Assembly: GCF_000247695.1 (NCBI RefSeq)
Contig: NW_004624854.1
Location: 2,544,106-2,608,105 of the forward strand
Source of the DNA: Heterocephalus glaber
Lineage: Eukaryota > Chordata > Mammalia > Rodentia > Bathyergidae
DNA: 64,000 nt
Direction: 5' to 3'
Shown: piece after piece, positions 48,038 to 60,179 of the stretch
Position numbering within the stretch: the stretch's first letter is position 1
Layout of the letters: the number at the start of each line of letters is the position of its first letter
The notes under the pieces: generated by a model
The model's input: only the letters and a program-made list of their open reading frames with translations
The model's database searches: none
Told to the model about the DNA's origin: nothing
Position numbers and translations under genes: made by a program

Positions 48038-48607
48038 TTAATATACTGATAGCAAACAGAAACTGAACACACAAAAAAATCATCTACAATTGCTGTCAGG
48101 AAAGTGAACAACTTTATTATCCACTGAATAAAGCATACACAGAATGTATATGCTGAAAAACTATAAAAAATATTTATGAAACCAATAAAAAAGATATAAA
48201 TAAATGTGGAGAAATATCCTGTTCAAACACTGGAAGCTCAAAATTGTCAAGATGTCGATTTCCCTTTAATTGACTTCAAGACTTATTGTAATTCTTTCAA
48301 ATTACCTAAGAGTATTTTAGGGGTAAATATTGACAAGACTATTCTAAAATTCATGTGAAAAGGCACAAGCCCCAGAATAGCCACACATCATCTTGACAAG
48401 AAACAAGAGAGAGGCATCATGGCTGATATAAAAGTATGTTCTACAGCTATGTAATCAAGACGATATATTACTGGTAAAAGGCTCCAAACACAGAGCAATG
48501 GAACAGAACAAAGATTCCAGAAATAGACTCTTAACAATATGTCAAAATCATTGTGGCAAAATTTCAAAAGAAGTTCAATAAAGGTAGAGCAATTTCAACA
48601 CACGATG

Positions 48608-48690
48608 AGGGGCCAGGGATTTAGCTCAGTGGCACTGCCAAGCAAAAGGTATGAGTTCAACACCCGGTAGCCCCTCCCACCAAAAAAATG
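48608..48690 (+). mobile_element. ID SINE
   Basis: It opens 'gggccagggatttagctcag', with box A intact and box B mutated (agttcaacacccggta), and ends in a short A tail. It lies at or very near the junction between the old L1 and the younger L1 segment. Confidence 0.88.
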
Positions 48691-48691
48691 A

Positions 48692-50602
48692 TGTTTACAG
48701 TGTTAAACCCCAAAAACCCAGAATACATATTCTTTTCAGCTGACACAGGTTGTTCTCTGAAATAGACCACATACTCGCTCATAGAACACGTTTAAGTAAA
48801 TGCAAAGGAATTGAAGTTATCCCCTGCATATTATCAGACCATAGTGCAATGAAATTGAAGATCAATACCAAAAGAAACCACAAGAATTTCATAAACACAT
48901 GGAAACTGAACAACAAACTCCTGAACAACCAATGGGTCAAAGCGGAAATTGAAGAAGTAGGATAGTTTCTACAATTAAATAACAATGCCAATATAACATA
49001 TCAGAATTTATAGGACACAGTGAAAACAGTCTTATGAGGGAAATTCCTAGCAGTGAATATCCATGTTAGCAAAACAGAGCGAACGGTGAACCTCAAGCTT
49101 CTAGAAAAATAAGAGCAGAACAAACCCAGAGCTCATACAAGGGAGGAAATTACAAACATCAGAGCAGAAATCAATGCAATGGAGACTAAGAGAACGATAC
49201 AAAAAATCAAAGAATCCAAGAGTTGGTTCTTCAAAAGAATAAACAAAATTGACAAACCTTTAGCCAACCTTATCAAAAAAGGAAACAAAAAATCCCAATC
49301 CATGCAATTAGGAATGAAAAGGGTGAAATTACACCAGACCCAGCAGAAATCCATAGGATCATCAATACCTACTTCCAGAACCTATATGCCAAAAAGATGG
49401 AAAACACAGAACAAAAGGACAGATTCCTAGATAAGTATGAATTACCGAAGTTGAACAAAAAAGACCTAAAAATTCTAAACAACCCAATATCAACCAATGA
49501 AATTGAAAACATCATTAAAAACTTACCAACTAAGAAAAGCCCAGGTCCTGATGGCTTCACTGCTGAATTCTACATGACATTTAGAGAGGAACTACTGTCA
49601 CTACTGTTTAAACTCTTCAGTGAACTTGAAAGGGAAACAGTAGTCCCAAATTCATTCCTGGAAGCAAGCATCACCTTGATCCCTAAAGTAGAGAAAGACC
49701 CAACCAAAAAAGAGAATTATAGGCCAGTCTCACTAATGAATATAGATGCAAAAATCCTTAATAAGATACTGGCAAACAGAATGCAGAAGATCATCAAGAA
49801 GATCATACACCCTGATCAAGTGGGATTCATCCCAGGGATGCAGGCATGGTTCAATGTATGCAAATCAATAAATGTAATACACTATATCAATAGAGCTAAG
49901 GACAAAAACTATATGATCATCTCAATAGATGCAGAAAAAGTGTTCAACAAAATCCAACATTCATTCATGATAAAAACCTTACAGAAAATTGAAATAGATG
50001 GTCTTTATCCCAACTTGATAAAAGCCATCTATGAAAAACCAACAGCCAACATCATACTAAATGGTCAAAAACTGAAATCCTTCACGCTAAAGTCAAGAAC
50101 AAGACAAGAAACTTTTTTCCTATTTGTCCACTATCACCACTCCTGTTCAACATAGTTCTGGAAACATTAGCCACAGCAATTAGACAAGAGAAAGAAATAA
50201 AAGGAATAAAGATAGGAAATGAAAAAGTTAAATTGTCATTATTTGCAGATGACATGACACTCTATATAGAAGACACCAAGAACTCCATTAAGTCTCCAGT
50301 CTTCTAGAATTAATAACTAAATTCATTAGAGTAGCAGCATACAAGGTCATCACACAAAAATCAATAATCTTCCTGTACAGAAACAACAGACTCGCTGAAA
50401 GAGGAACTGGAGAAACAACTCCTTTCACAATAGCATCCCCCCAAAAATGAAATACCTAGGAATAAACCTAATGAAAGAAATTATAGGCCTCTACTATGAA
50501 AACTACAGCACTCTGAAAAAAGAGATTGAAGAGCATATCAGAAAATGGAAAGACATCATCTCTTCCTCCTGGGTAGGAAGAACACATGATGTTGTAATCA
50601 CT
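48692..50602 (+). mobile_element. Internal segment of a younger L1 (endonuclease to mid-ORF2)
   Basis: The frame from 48750 has the endonuclease motif SDHSAMKLKI and then WKLNNKLLNNQWVKAEIEE. Later pieces read [18 protein letters not shown] and the reverse transcriptase, and ORF2 ends near KKEIEEHIRKWKDIISS at about 50570. Neither the 5' end nor the 3' UTR/poly(A) is present. Old L1 text resumes at about 50603. A normal new insertion should end in a 3' UTR, so this is probably a deletion or recombination product. Confidence 0.8.
49397..50307 (+). pseudogene. L1 ORF2 reverse-transcriptase pseudogene
   Basis: The open frame 49397-50155 covers the RT fingers and palm: [54 protein letters not shown], and motif A as [12 protein letters not shown]. 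The catalytic Asp is kept, while the following DK is NK. A frameshift at about 50110-50130 replaces the [12 protein letters not shown] part. The next frame carries [19 protein letters not shown] and [14 protein letters not shown], so the FADD catalytic box survives as DNA but not in frame. A stop follows at 50305-50307. Confidence 0.92.
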
Positions 50603-52840
50603 GGACAACCTTAAACAAAAATGTGAACTTCTATCAAAACTTTACACCTTACACCAAATTTAAGATGAATTGGGAGTTTATTTTAAAATGTAAAATATAA
50701 AAAGACAACATATTATAAATAAAAAAAACTTAAGGAGAAATATTTGGCATTAATAGCTAGGCAAATGGTTCTTAGAATTTACACCAACAGCATGACCTAG
50801 ATTTTTTTAAAATGGCATGTTGGACCTCATCAAAATCACCAACTATTCCCTGGATCAGGACCATATAAAGAGAATGAAAATATAAGAAACAGACTTGGAG
50901 AAAATATATCCAAACAACACACTCGACCAAGGATTAGTATCCACAGTATATTTTAAAACTCTCAAAAGTCAATCACAAAACAACATTGCATTCCCATCAC
51001 AAAATGAGCAGGAGACAAGAACAAATATTTCTCTCAAGAAAACATATAGATGCCAAAAAAAGAAAAAACACATGAGAAGACCCTTAATAACATTAGCTAG
51101 TCCAGAAATATGAATTTAAAGCATCACAAGGTATCATTAAATGACCATCAGAACAACTGAGTGGGAAACGTAATGATAACTCCAAATACTTGCCATGCTG
51201 CACACAAACTTGATTATTACACACTGCTGGTGTGGATTTAAAATGGTGGAGCCACTGTGGACATGATTTTGGCAGTTTCTCACAGACACAAACAAGGAAA
51301 TATCAATGACTCCAGAATTGGACTCTTGGACATTTATCTTTGAGAAGTGAAAATGTACATTCACTCAAAAACCTATACATTGATTTTCATAAGCAGCGTT
51401 ATCATCGTAGCAAAAGAGTGGGAAAACTGTCATTCAACAAGTAAATGGATATGGAAAGTGTTCTGCAGCCATATTTCATTTACGAAGCAGGAAAAAAAAA
51501 GTATTTATAATGTGGATAAATTTCCAATGGATTATATACTGCTGAAAAAAATCAGATCCTTGGCCCGACAATCTTACAATAAATCTGGACAACAAAGTAA
51601 TGCTTGCCAGAGGTCAGAGACCCATTTGGTAGGAAGGTGAAAGTTAAGGTAAGGGGTAATGCTGGATCTGCTTGTGGTTATGGAACTGTGAGATATTGGG
51701 ACTCATGGTGGGTAAATGAACCTAACGTGATAAAACTGCACACTCTCACACTGACATACGCTAATCAACCCAGAGAAATGTGAGTATGGGCCACGATTTC
51801 TATAGATGTCCCAGTTGAGATATTGTAGGACAGTTTTGCTAAGTCGTCATCAAAAGTATCTCCACAAATTTCAATTCTTAGAATTTTTATGAAAAGACAT
51901 GATCCAAGTTACATGCCCCAAATGCAAAACATGTATTTCACTGCATTTTGATAAATGTAATTGTAACTTTGTAACTCCAAGATAGAAGACAGAATCTGTT
52001 CAGTGCCTTCCCAAATGATCAGTGAGGAGAACAGGAACTCTATGATTGTTCATGAGACACCTTGGGAGGTCAGCAATTTCAGAGAAAAAGACAAAACTAT
52101 CTTGCCTTCATACATTTTGATAGCTGGAATGTAAGATTAGTGCTAATAGTTGTTCATGGGCTGTCAGAATTTAGTTTCTATTGTTGACATTCGCTTCATC
52201 TCAGCTAAAATATTTTCATTATATTTATAGAGTAAATAGATGCATTTAGTTTGTGTATCATATTATAATCCCACTTTATAAAAATGAATTAATAAGCAAA
52301 TAGGATTTACTGACCATCAAATGACAAGGAAAGAGAGTTAATGAGCAGGACTGATATATATGTTAAAGACGAATGTGTTTTGGAAAACACACATGAATTT
52401 GTGAATGTCATAAATTTCCACATAGTTAAAAGAGTCAAAATTATAAAGAAGAAAAATATGTATGGAACAAATTTATTGGATAAGCAATCTATTTTTGTCC
52501 ACTACATTGTTCATTACAAAAAATTAAATATTCATGTAAAGCCATTTACTTCCAAAGTCCAGTGAAATCTTTAATAAACTCATTGAATTTCACCAGATAT
52601 TAATTGCACAATTATTTCCAATATTAAATTAGGATTATTTGAGAATTTTGTCTGTACACTTTATAACAGCAAGAAGGAGCACCATGATTTGAAGTATTCT
52701 CATAGAAAAATATACAACATTTAAATATGGGATGACAAAAATCTTCTACCGAATCACATTAGAAAATCACCCCTGGTTAAATGTGTTATGGTTAAATGTG
52801 ATATATTTAAAATGCTTATAAGTTAAAAGAGTTGCCGTAA

Positions 52841-52879
52841 GTGTGTGTGAGTGTGTGTGCGTATGTGGATATGTGTGTT
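52841..52879. repeat. (TG)n-rich simple repeat
   Basis: An interrupted TG run with GA, GC and GTA variants. Confidence 0.8.
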
Positions 52880-53647
52880 AGCATGAATTTGACTTTACTG
52901 AGGACTATCATTGATTTTAATTTCATAATGTACTTATTTTTGTGTGAGGAGATAAGAAAGAATATGATGATCTTTTTATTCTCTATAGAGATGGTTTTAT
53001 TCTCATAATTTGGTTAGGATACGGTTAGCACATGTTTTTGAGATGCATTTGGATAGGAAAAGATGCACTTACATGCATATAACCAATGTATGTAGAATTT
53101 TGTTAAAATTATTACTTAGGCATGACACATTGCTGTTGTTGAATGCTGGTCTATACATGGTTGTATGACCAAGAAGTACTGGTGCTGTAGAACATGTCAT
53201 TTGATTTGTTTCAGTGTTTAGGGTGTGAAGCAACTAAGGGTACAACTTATTCGAAAAATGACTCCAGAAATGAAGCAAATTCTGGAGTGCTTTTATATAA
53301 GGAGAAGTCTGGCTTCCTAAAGATAAAGACCATCAAAATGAAAATTCCTTCCAGAGTATTTTTAATCTGATAACACAATAGTAGAACTTCATATATTTCC
53401 ATTTTTCCCCAATTAGTATCTAGCAAAAGCAATTGTTAAAAAAAAAGAAGAACAAAACCAGAGGTCCTGGCACAACTGTTACTAAGAATTGGGAATCAAG
53501 TCTATGTAGATACATAACAGTTGTGACACTGAAGAAATTAAGTAAAAACTTATGATCCCAAAGTCAATTACAGAAATGCAATTATGAGCTCATAATTTAA
53601 CTTATTCTCCTGGGTTTTCTGTCTTTTTCTAATTATATGTAAGAACG

Positions 53648-53695
53648 CTATCTATCTACCTACTTACCTACCCACTTACCTATCTACCTACCTAT
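53648..53695. repeat. (CTAC/CTAT)n tetranucleotide microsatellite
   Basis: About twelve imperfect 4-bp units (ctat, ctac, ttac, ccac). Confidence 0.9.
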
Positions 53696-53944
53696 TTTTC
53701 TTTTGTTTTACATATACACACACATAGAGCATTTGGAGAGAATGTTAGTGATTGCCAGTAAGTAAAATAGCTGCTATAGAATATTTTACCTGTTTTATCA
53801 TATTAAAAGGAGTTTAATTTATAGGATTTTAAAAATCTTTAAGGTATATACCCAGTAGCAATGGTTTTCAGACTGGGTTAAATACTATCATGTCTGGTGT
53901 ACCTACAGTCTTTCCAAGTAGACAGATACAGAGGATCACTGTAA

Positions 53945-54255
53945 AGGAATGAGTCTGGTCAGTAATTCTTGTGTCTTCTCATTCCTAAAACTAACCTGCT
54001 AAAGAATGCTAGTCTGTTTCCCTGCACATGTACATACAACCTACCCAAGTCCACTAATCTCCAACTGCAGGTATGCACGTCTACCTCTGAAGGAACATAT
54101 AGGGACCACAAGACTCTTTCTTGGCATCCAGACTCTAAGAGCAATGAGTCCAACCAAGTGTGGACAAAAAACCTCTGAAACTATGAGCCCAGATAAACCT
54201 TCTATTTTTAGTGTGATTATCTGTCATTTTTTGAAGTAATGGAAACCTGGCCATC
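53945..54255 (+). mobile_element. MaLR-type LTR, 3' portion
   Basis: The end carries 'cctctgaaactatgagccca', 'gataaaccttctatttttag', then 'taatggaaacctggccatca', the usual MaLR 3' order. Several short frames overlap here on both strands and are not genes. Confidence 0.65.
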
Positions 54256-54444
54256 ACACTACCCTATGTTGTCTATCAGCAGGCATTGCAGAGTTACTTT
54301 TCCCCAGGAAAACCTCAAGGAGGCAAAGAAAATTGATCACTATAAACAATACTGCAAGTGCAGGACCCTTGTTTCACCCGGGTGTCAATCTCAGGACAAG
54401 GGTAAATGCTTTCTCTTTACAGCTTAATGTATCTCTTTTATTGT

Positions 54445-54785
54445 CCTTATTGGTTTGCTAGGTGCTGCTACAAATACCATGATCTGGGTGACTTAAAACA
54501 GCAGCATCATATTTGCTCACAGTCCTGGAAGCTGCAAATCTGAAATCAAAGAGGTGACAGGGCTATGCTCACTCTTGGAATAGTACCGAAGCCTTTGATG
54601 GCTCTTCCTCACTGTGAGTGTGGAAGTCTGAGCATTGTGTAGCCTGCAGAGGTTCACCTTCATGTCCTACTTCCCTCTCACCCTGACCTTCCTTCCACCC
54701 TGTGTTCTCGCCATCGTGTCTTCATAAGCCATGCTTGTGTCTGCTATCTCTGTGTCTAAATTTCCCTGCCATCTTTTCATTTGCT
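54445..54785 (-). mobile_element. MaLR/ERVL-type LTR, antisense
   Basis: 'gctaggtgctgctacaaata', 'ctgggtgacttaaaacagca' and 'tgctcacagtcctggaagct' mark the antisense start, and 'ctccatct'-like text with 'gtgtcttcataagcc' follows. This is the same family as at 5.95 and 30.2 kb. Confidence 0.7.
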
Positions 54786-54786
54786 G

Positions 54787-54945
54787 TTGTCTTTGTTTGT
54801 TTTGAGACCAGGGTTTTGCTATATAGTTGAGGCTAGTCTTGAACTCACTATGTAGCCCACTCTGGCCTCAAACTTCTGGCATCCTCCTGCCCTGTCCACC
54901 TGAGTGCTGGGATTACAGGTGTGAACCACCATGCCTACTACTCCT
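54787..54945 (-). mobile_element. B1 SINE, antisense
   Basis: 'tttgagaccagggttttgct', 'cttgaactcactatgtagcc', 'ggcatcctcctgccctg' and 'gtgctgggattacaggtgtg' are reversed B1 sequence. It is nearly complete and was inserted at the edge of the preceding LTR. Confidence 0.9.
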
Positions 54946-55749
54946 ATTTTCTTTAATGGTTCTAATCATTGAAATAAAGACCAACATAAATCAGTATGTT
55001 TGGATCTTACCTCTATTTATCTTTTGGAGCAATCCATTTAACCCCACCATGCTCTAACTCTTTAGCTATTTGACTATCTACTGGATCTTGGGTATATTAT
55101 ATATTTAATATTAGAGTTAGAAAAAAAGTAGATGTGCATCTAGGGGTGCATATTAATATGCACATTAAATTGAAAAAATACATAAGCTATTTTTACCATA
55201 TAGTAGATATGTATGAATCATTTTATAATGAGAACTGGTTTATCAATTAAGGTATGTAGTTAACTCCTGTAAAGTTTGATCATTTTAAATATCTTGATAC
55301 AATATTTCAAAGTATGTGGCAAGATTGAAATAATCTCGTGTTCCCTTGATTATCATAGTTTCTTTGTTCACTCTGGATAGCCTGCTGCTTTACCTATATG
55401 CCTATAATTTTGCTATAATATCTGTATCAAATATTTCTCATCTTGCTTTTCTTTATGTCTGTCCATTGACCCTGGCTATTAGAATCTTCAAAGCAAACAT
55501 TATTATCATAGTTTATGTTTTCCACAGAGAACTTTTCTTAATTACTCTTCCTCTATGACCCTGCAATACTATTATTTTCCCATTGGTTTCAAAATCACTT
55601 ACAGGATCCATACATGATTTGTGTTTTAATGCACACATAATAAAGACACGCACATGTGGAATGGCTGCTTTATGTATGGTTTACCTCATATACTCATCAG
55701 TTATTTGTGGAGAGAATGATTAAAATCTATGTCCCTGACTGAGGACAGG
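54946..55749. other. AT-rich sequence, nothing recognised
   Basis: No supported feature. Confidence 0.5.
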
Positions 55750-56345
55750 TGAAAGTATGCCTTTTATTTCTCTTACCCAGTACCTGAGAACGGCCTCGGT
55801 TTCTTCACTGCTCTCTCGCAATTTCCCATGTAACATCGTGCTCTTTCCAGTCCCCTTTGAGCATGGTGTAGGTGGTGAAGATCTCCACCTACTAAATTTG
55901 TAAGTTTAAGCGCCATTGGACACGTTGGGGAGGGACACATGGTGTCAGGCTCTTTCCAAGTGGTGATTGTATTTGACTCAGGCACTCCTGACAGACAGCT
56001 CTGTTCACTGAGTTTGACACACAACACACTGGGTCAGGCAGACACGAGTCTGCTCACTCACATTTGCCCCCTCACAGTATTCTGTTTTCCTATAGACTGA
56101 ACTTGTGTATACATTCTAAGACCTACTTCGCCTATGGTCTGACATGTTGTAATCTATATGACATCTAGAGAGGTAAAGGGGGACGAGTTGGGTAGGAATG
56201 GCTTGGGGTGAGAGGGCTGCCAAGCGGTGAGAGGGCTGCCAAAGGCTGAAGCCTGATTTTCCGGGCAGGGTGAAGTCCACTTTACCCACTGAGAGGACTT
56301 CATGCAAAGAAAGGAAAGACAAGATGTTGGAATAAAGTTGCCCTT
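55750..56345. other. Unclassified, less AT-rich island with a short tandem repeat
   Basis: This 0.6-kb block has higher GC and several CpGs. On the minus strand, 56027-55773 is open for 84 codons, but its composition shows no domain. A 17-bp unit, ggtgagagggctgccaa, is repeated at 56207-56223 and 56226-56242. It may be an unlisted LTR or an old retrocopy; I cannot decide. Confidence 0.35.
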
Positions 56346-57599
56346 ATTTTAACTTGAAAGAGAGAGTGTGTGTAAATAAGACCCACAAACATGCTGAAGA
56401 CATAATCACTGGACATGATTTTAGATACTTTCTTATGAAGAAAATTTAAACAAGAAGAATCTCAATAGTTATCTACAAAATGATAATTATGAAGGGAATG
56501 CTAAACTGTACTGATCTATTATAACTTAAAAGTATTTGACATACATTGCTTAATGAGCTTTGATGAAGAATTTAAATCTGTGTTCATGGAAAACTTATAA
56601 TAAAATAGAAAACTGAAGTAGAAAATATAGAGGAAAAATCATAAATATACGTAGAAACTGAAGATCAAGTGTGTGAGATTATAACTATGCAAATTAGAAT
56701 AAATAGCATATCATATAGACCACATTAAAACAGAATTAAATAACTTCCAAAATTAGAGAAAGTTAAATGTATTTATTTTAGAGGAAACTTGTATTCTTAT
56801 TTGGATTTTTAAGTGAAATGTTTTATGTGTGACACTATTTGAAGAATATCGGTGATATAATGTTCACTTGTCACAAACCCTTCTTGAAAGAGAAGCAGCA
56901 TGAGATTTTATAGGGTGATTTCTTGTCATATCCAGAAACAAATCACAACAGCAGCATTCAAGTGGAATTCTGTGAAGGATATTCTGCAAGGCATAATATT
57001 ATTTTCTGAAAACCTGCAATAGGTATAACGGGTAGCCAGCCTGTGCACAAAATGTTTACATAAAAATTGGTATAAAGCAGGCTATTTGATGGCTTCCTCC
57101 CTGGGGTGAAATCAATGCAACAGTCCTCTATGTTGATCCCACTTCCTGCACCTGAGATATTGCAAAAGCCATTTATACTTCAAGCCCTCCTTTGTCGAGA
57201 TAGCCAGTGATGGTTAGAATTAAGTCTTCTGTCTCAGAATAATTATTAACAGGTTGCCTTTCTTCCTCAAAAGTGTCCAGGTTAGGATGATCTATTGCTG
57301 CCTGCCTCTTATTCACACACTCATTTGTGATCCTCTCTTCTGTGTCTTACCCATCATGATCACCACGTCAAGTGATTTTTCAGTTGCATCAGTGCTGGGC
57401 CTGTAGAGTCATCTCTTTCTCATTCAGCTCCCTAGCACATGTGGTTTGCCACATATTCCAATATGGCACAATGTGGGGACTACAGCCTGTGTTCTAAGGG
57501 AAGCAAACTTTTGGAAATTCTCCCTTCATCACCTGTTAGTTGAATGAACCTAAGTTATTTATCCTTTCTGAGACTTGTTTTAATCACCACAATATGAAG
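56346..57599. other. AT-rich sequence, nothing recognised
   Basis: No gene or repeat family is supported. 57100-57600 is somewhat less AT-rich but has no readable motif. Confidence 0.45.
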
Positions 57600-58740
57600 A
57601 TGTTCTTTAGGAGAGTGAATCAGTTCACTTGTGGGAAATCCGGGCACCTAGGGTTCTGAGCAGGTGGCCAGCACTGGCAGTGTCTGGTGCCATCTTGGCT
57701 ATATCCGACCTTCTCTGCTTCAGCCCAGTCTGAATGCATTCCCAGGTTTGGGATGGCTGAAAAGAGTTCTCAGACTCATCTCTTATTTTCATTGTCTTCT
57801 CTTTCATATTCTGAGCCTTCAGCCCAAGCTAGTTCTCTTCCCAAGCAGAAGGACCTCTCTCAGGAACTGAAGCAATGGGAATGTAAAGACAACGATAAAT
57901 TTCACTGTGCCAGAGGAGAAGAAAGATTTTATTTTTCTCCTTTCCATGCTAATGTATATGGAAAAGTTACATTTTTAAAGAGAAATTATCACAGTGAAAA
58001 ACAGAAAACTTAAGATAAAGTATAAAGTGATAATATGAGTCACTCTAACAAGAGGCACAAACAAGGAAGATGTCAGAAACCAAAGACTGAGGACCTCCAA
58101 TATGGCTTAAACTTAACCCACAAAATACATGGTCTACAGCCGGTGAAATGTGTTCAGATCTTCATACACCGCCAGGGCCAAGGTTGTTTTTGAATTTTTG
58201 GCTGTTGATATCTTTTTAATAAGTCAGACAGCTTCCCCTACGTGTAATATATCCTGTGAGCCAATATAAGGACAGTGAAGAGTATAGAGATGTTGTTCAA
58301 ATATGTTGATGAAATAATATCATGTATAATTCCCTGACTAGGAATGGTGGGCTGGTAGAGACATAAGCTTGTGCCCCAGACAAAGGAAAAAAGTAGACAG
58401 AGGTAAATGTGACAACACCGGCTACAATGAACTTGTAACTCACCAGTGTGGCAAAACAAAAGATTACAGCAAAATCTCTGCAACTTTTTGTTTCAGGACA
58501 CACGACATACTGAGATCTTTGTCCTTTGTGACCAGCTGTGAGAATTCCAAAACCCTTCTCTGACAAGAAATCTGTACATCCAAGGAGGCAGGTGACATTT
58601 TTGGTGACCTTGCTGTTGCGAAGAGGTTAGAAGCCTGCAGCAGCAAAGGCTTCTTTACACTAAAGTGGAAAGCTCCGCAGTTATAGTCCTCCAGGCAGAC
58701 CTCCCAGTAAACCACTGTGTCTGTCAATTAAACAGAGATA
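57600..58740. other. Unclassified island with overlapping short frames
   Basis: Moderate GC and longer frames than expected occur here: plus 57687-58013 and minus 58727-58464 (which begins MTDTVVYWEVCLEDYNCGAF). I recognise neither. No splice-like structure, poly(A) or TSD stands out, so the sequence is left unclassified. Confidence 0.35.
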
Positions 58741-58897
58741 GCTCATTCTGCCTGGCATGGCTTGGAAACTTCAAAAAGCATACAGCACAGTCAAAGATTC
58801 ACATATTTGTTACTTTTGACACAGGATAGTACAAGAGGGCACAAAACACATGTCATGATATTAGTACACCTGATGTTCTCAGATGCAAAATTATTTC

Positions 58898-59026
58898 AGA
58901 TTAATTAAAAGTTTTTTTGTTTTGTTTTGTTTTTTGTACCAGGGACCAAACTTGGGTCCTTGCGCTTGCGCAGTAGGTGGCGAAACCACTGAGCTAAATC
59001 CCCGGCCCTAGATTAATTAAAAGTTT
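58898..59026 (-). mobile_element. ID SINE, antisense, with 17-bp TSD
   Basis: TSD agattaattaaaagttt is exact at 58898-58914 and 59010-59026. A T-rich tail with G interruptions is followed by 'gtaccagggaccaaacttgg' (reversed end), 'cgcttgcgcagtaggtggcg' and 'ccactgagctaaatccccgg'. The retained CpGs and exact TSD mark it as young. Confidence 0.97.
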
Positions 59027-59291
59027 AACTGTAACTTGTAGGTAGCTAACTGATTTTAAATAAGTTTACTAACTTATTTTAAATTAATTGAATTGACCAG
59101 TTAACTCTAGTAGATGCTCATGTTATATAAGGGCTTCTAAAATTGTTTGGAATTAGAAATAAATTTAGTTATAGCACTACTTACAAATGGATTTCTTATT
59201 AATATTTGTCAAACTGTATACTAACTACACTGAAGCAGTATTCAAAACATGGCACTTGTTATCTAATTGAATGCTAACAAAAACCAACTCG

Positions 59292-59396
59292 AATTATATC
59301 ATCATACAGGGATTTAGCTCAGTAGCACCACACCTGCCTCACAAACGCAAAGTCCTAAGTTTGTTCCCAGTACCAGAAAAAAAAAATTACATCATC
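59292..59396 (+). mobile_element. ID SINE with 12-bp TSD
   Basis: TSD copies are aattatatcatc (59292-59303) and aattacatcatc (59385-59396). The element reads 'agggatttagctcagtagca', 'cctgcctcacaaacgcaaag', 'ttgttcccagtaccag' and an A tail. Box B is mutated. Confidence 0.9.
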
Positions 59397-60085
59397 CTTC
59401 TCATATAGTAGAAAATAGGGTTAGAAAATAACCAAAATTACTGAAGCATAATGCAGAGATTCTTAGTAAATGGGAGATAGTCTATTCAAATCTAGCCCAA
59501 GAATGAAATATGAAATTCATCATGTGGAAATCACAAGCTCTGGAAATAATTGAATCAGAATTTTGCCTGGGTTTTTCTGAAAAAGTGTCATGTTGTGTAT
59601 TTTTAAAAAGTAAATATGTGAAAGACTTATCCTCAGCTTTTTCTAGAGAAGTTGTACGAGGAGGAAGTCGGTTTCCGGTAATGTATTTTCCCAGGGGAGT
59701 TAAATACAACTTGGCTTTTAACCTGTGTAAAGTTATTTATAGGAACATTGCTTAGAGAAGGAGAGAGGAAGAGAGGTAGTGACAGAGACTTTTATCTACC
59801 AGATATGGTTGCCCAAACACAAAACAACAAAGTGAACTGTATTTGAGCTTTGCCATTTATCAGTAAGAGAAACAGATGGCAGTAGAGCAAGAATGGTAGG
59901 GAGGGGGCCAGGATGACTGTGTTATTATAAGTGTGGTACTTGAGTGACCAGTGGGTTTTTGAAAATGGGCTTAGGTTCATTACAAATGTATATGGCAAAA
60001 TCTAGGATAAACACTTAAAAAATGCAAAGAAGTTTGATTTGTCTTCTAAGAAAAAAAATGCAACCCTAGCAAAGCTCGACTGAAA
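59397..60085. other. Unique sequence, nothing recognised
   Basis: Overlapping frames at 59510-59755 and 59709-59482 lie on opposite strands and show no domain. Confidence 0.45.
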
Positions 60086-60090
60086 ACATA

Positions 60091-60178
60091 GGATAGTAGG
60101 TCTGGTGGTAGAGCTCAGCATAGAGCACTCACCTAGCAAGTGTGAGGTTGGTTTAAGCTAGCACTGTGGGAAAAATAG
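60091..60178 (+). mobile_element. Degraded ID SINE
   Basis: 'ggtctggtggtagagctcag' followed by 'catagagcactcacctagca', 'agtgtgaggttggtttaagc' and 'tagcactgtgggaaaaa' is the older GTAGAGCAC-type ID consensus with many changes. No TSD is found. It predates the CACCTGCTG-type copies nearby. Confidence 0.75.
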
Positions 60179-60179
60179 A

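Larger units (their letters stand above)
45120..51850 (+). mobile_element. Old, nearly full-length L1 (L1M-type) with nested insertions
   Basis: From left to right: a less AT-rich 5' UTR-like part (45150-45920); the 5'/ORF1 landmark 'ggaaatatctgacaaggact' with 'ttagagcaacagtactgaaa' (46088-46127); stop-filled ORF2 (47360-48605, including 'gacagagaaaggaggaacct' and 'gctacgtaatcaaga'-type text); ORF2 tail (50600-51140); and a 3' UTR (51140-51850, including 'ggttatggaactgtgagata'). Interruptions are an L1 3' end (46695-47270), two ID SINEs, a B1-ID dimer, a B1 and a younger L1 segment. The 5' UTR part is the least certain. Confidence 0.65.
51851..53940. other. AT-rich sequence with simple repeats, no gene seen
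   Basis: The only clear features are a TG-rich run at 52841-52879 and a CTAC/CTAT tetranucleotide run at 53648-53695. No coding or retroelement landmarks are visible. Confidence 0.5.

Noticed and set aside
57628..57690. Retroviral zinc-knuckle-like residues (a CGKSGHL stretch on the plus strand)
   Set aside because: Only one Cys-Gly-Lys-Gly-His fragment is present, followed by a stop, with no second Cys spacing and no neighbouring gag or pol text. It is more likely chance.
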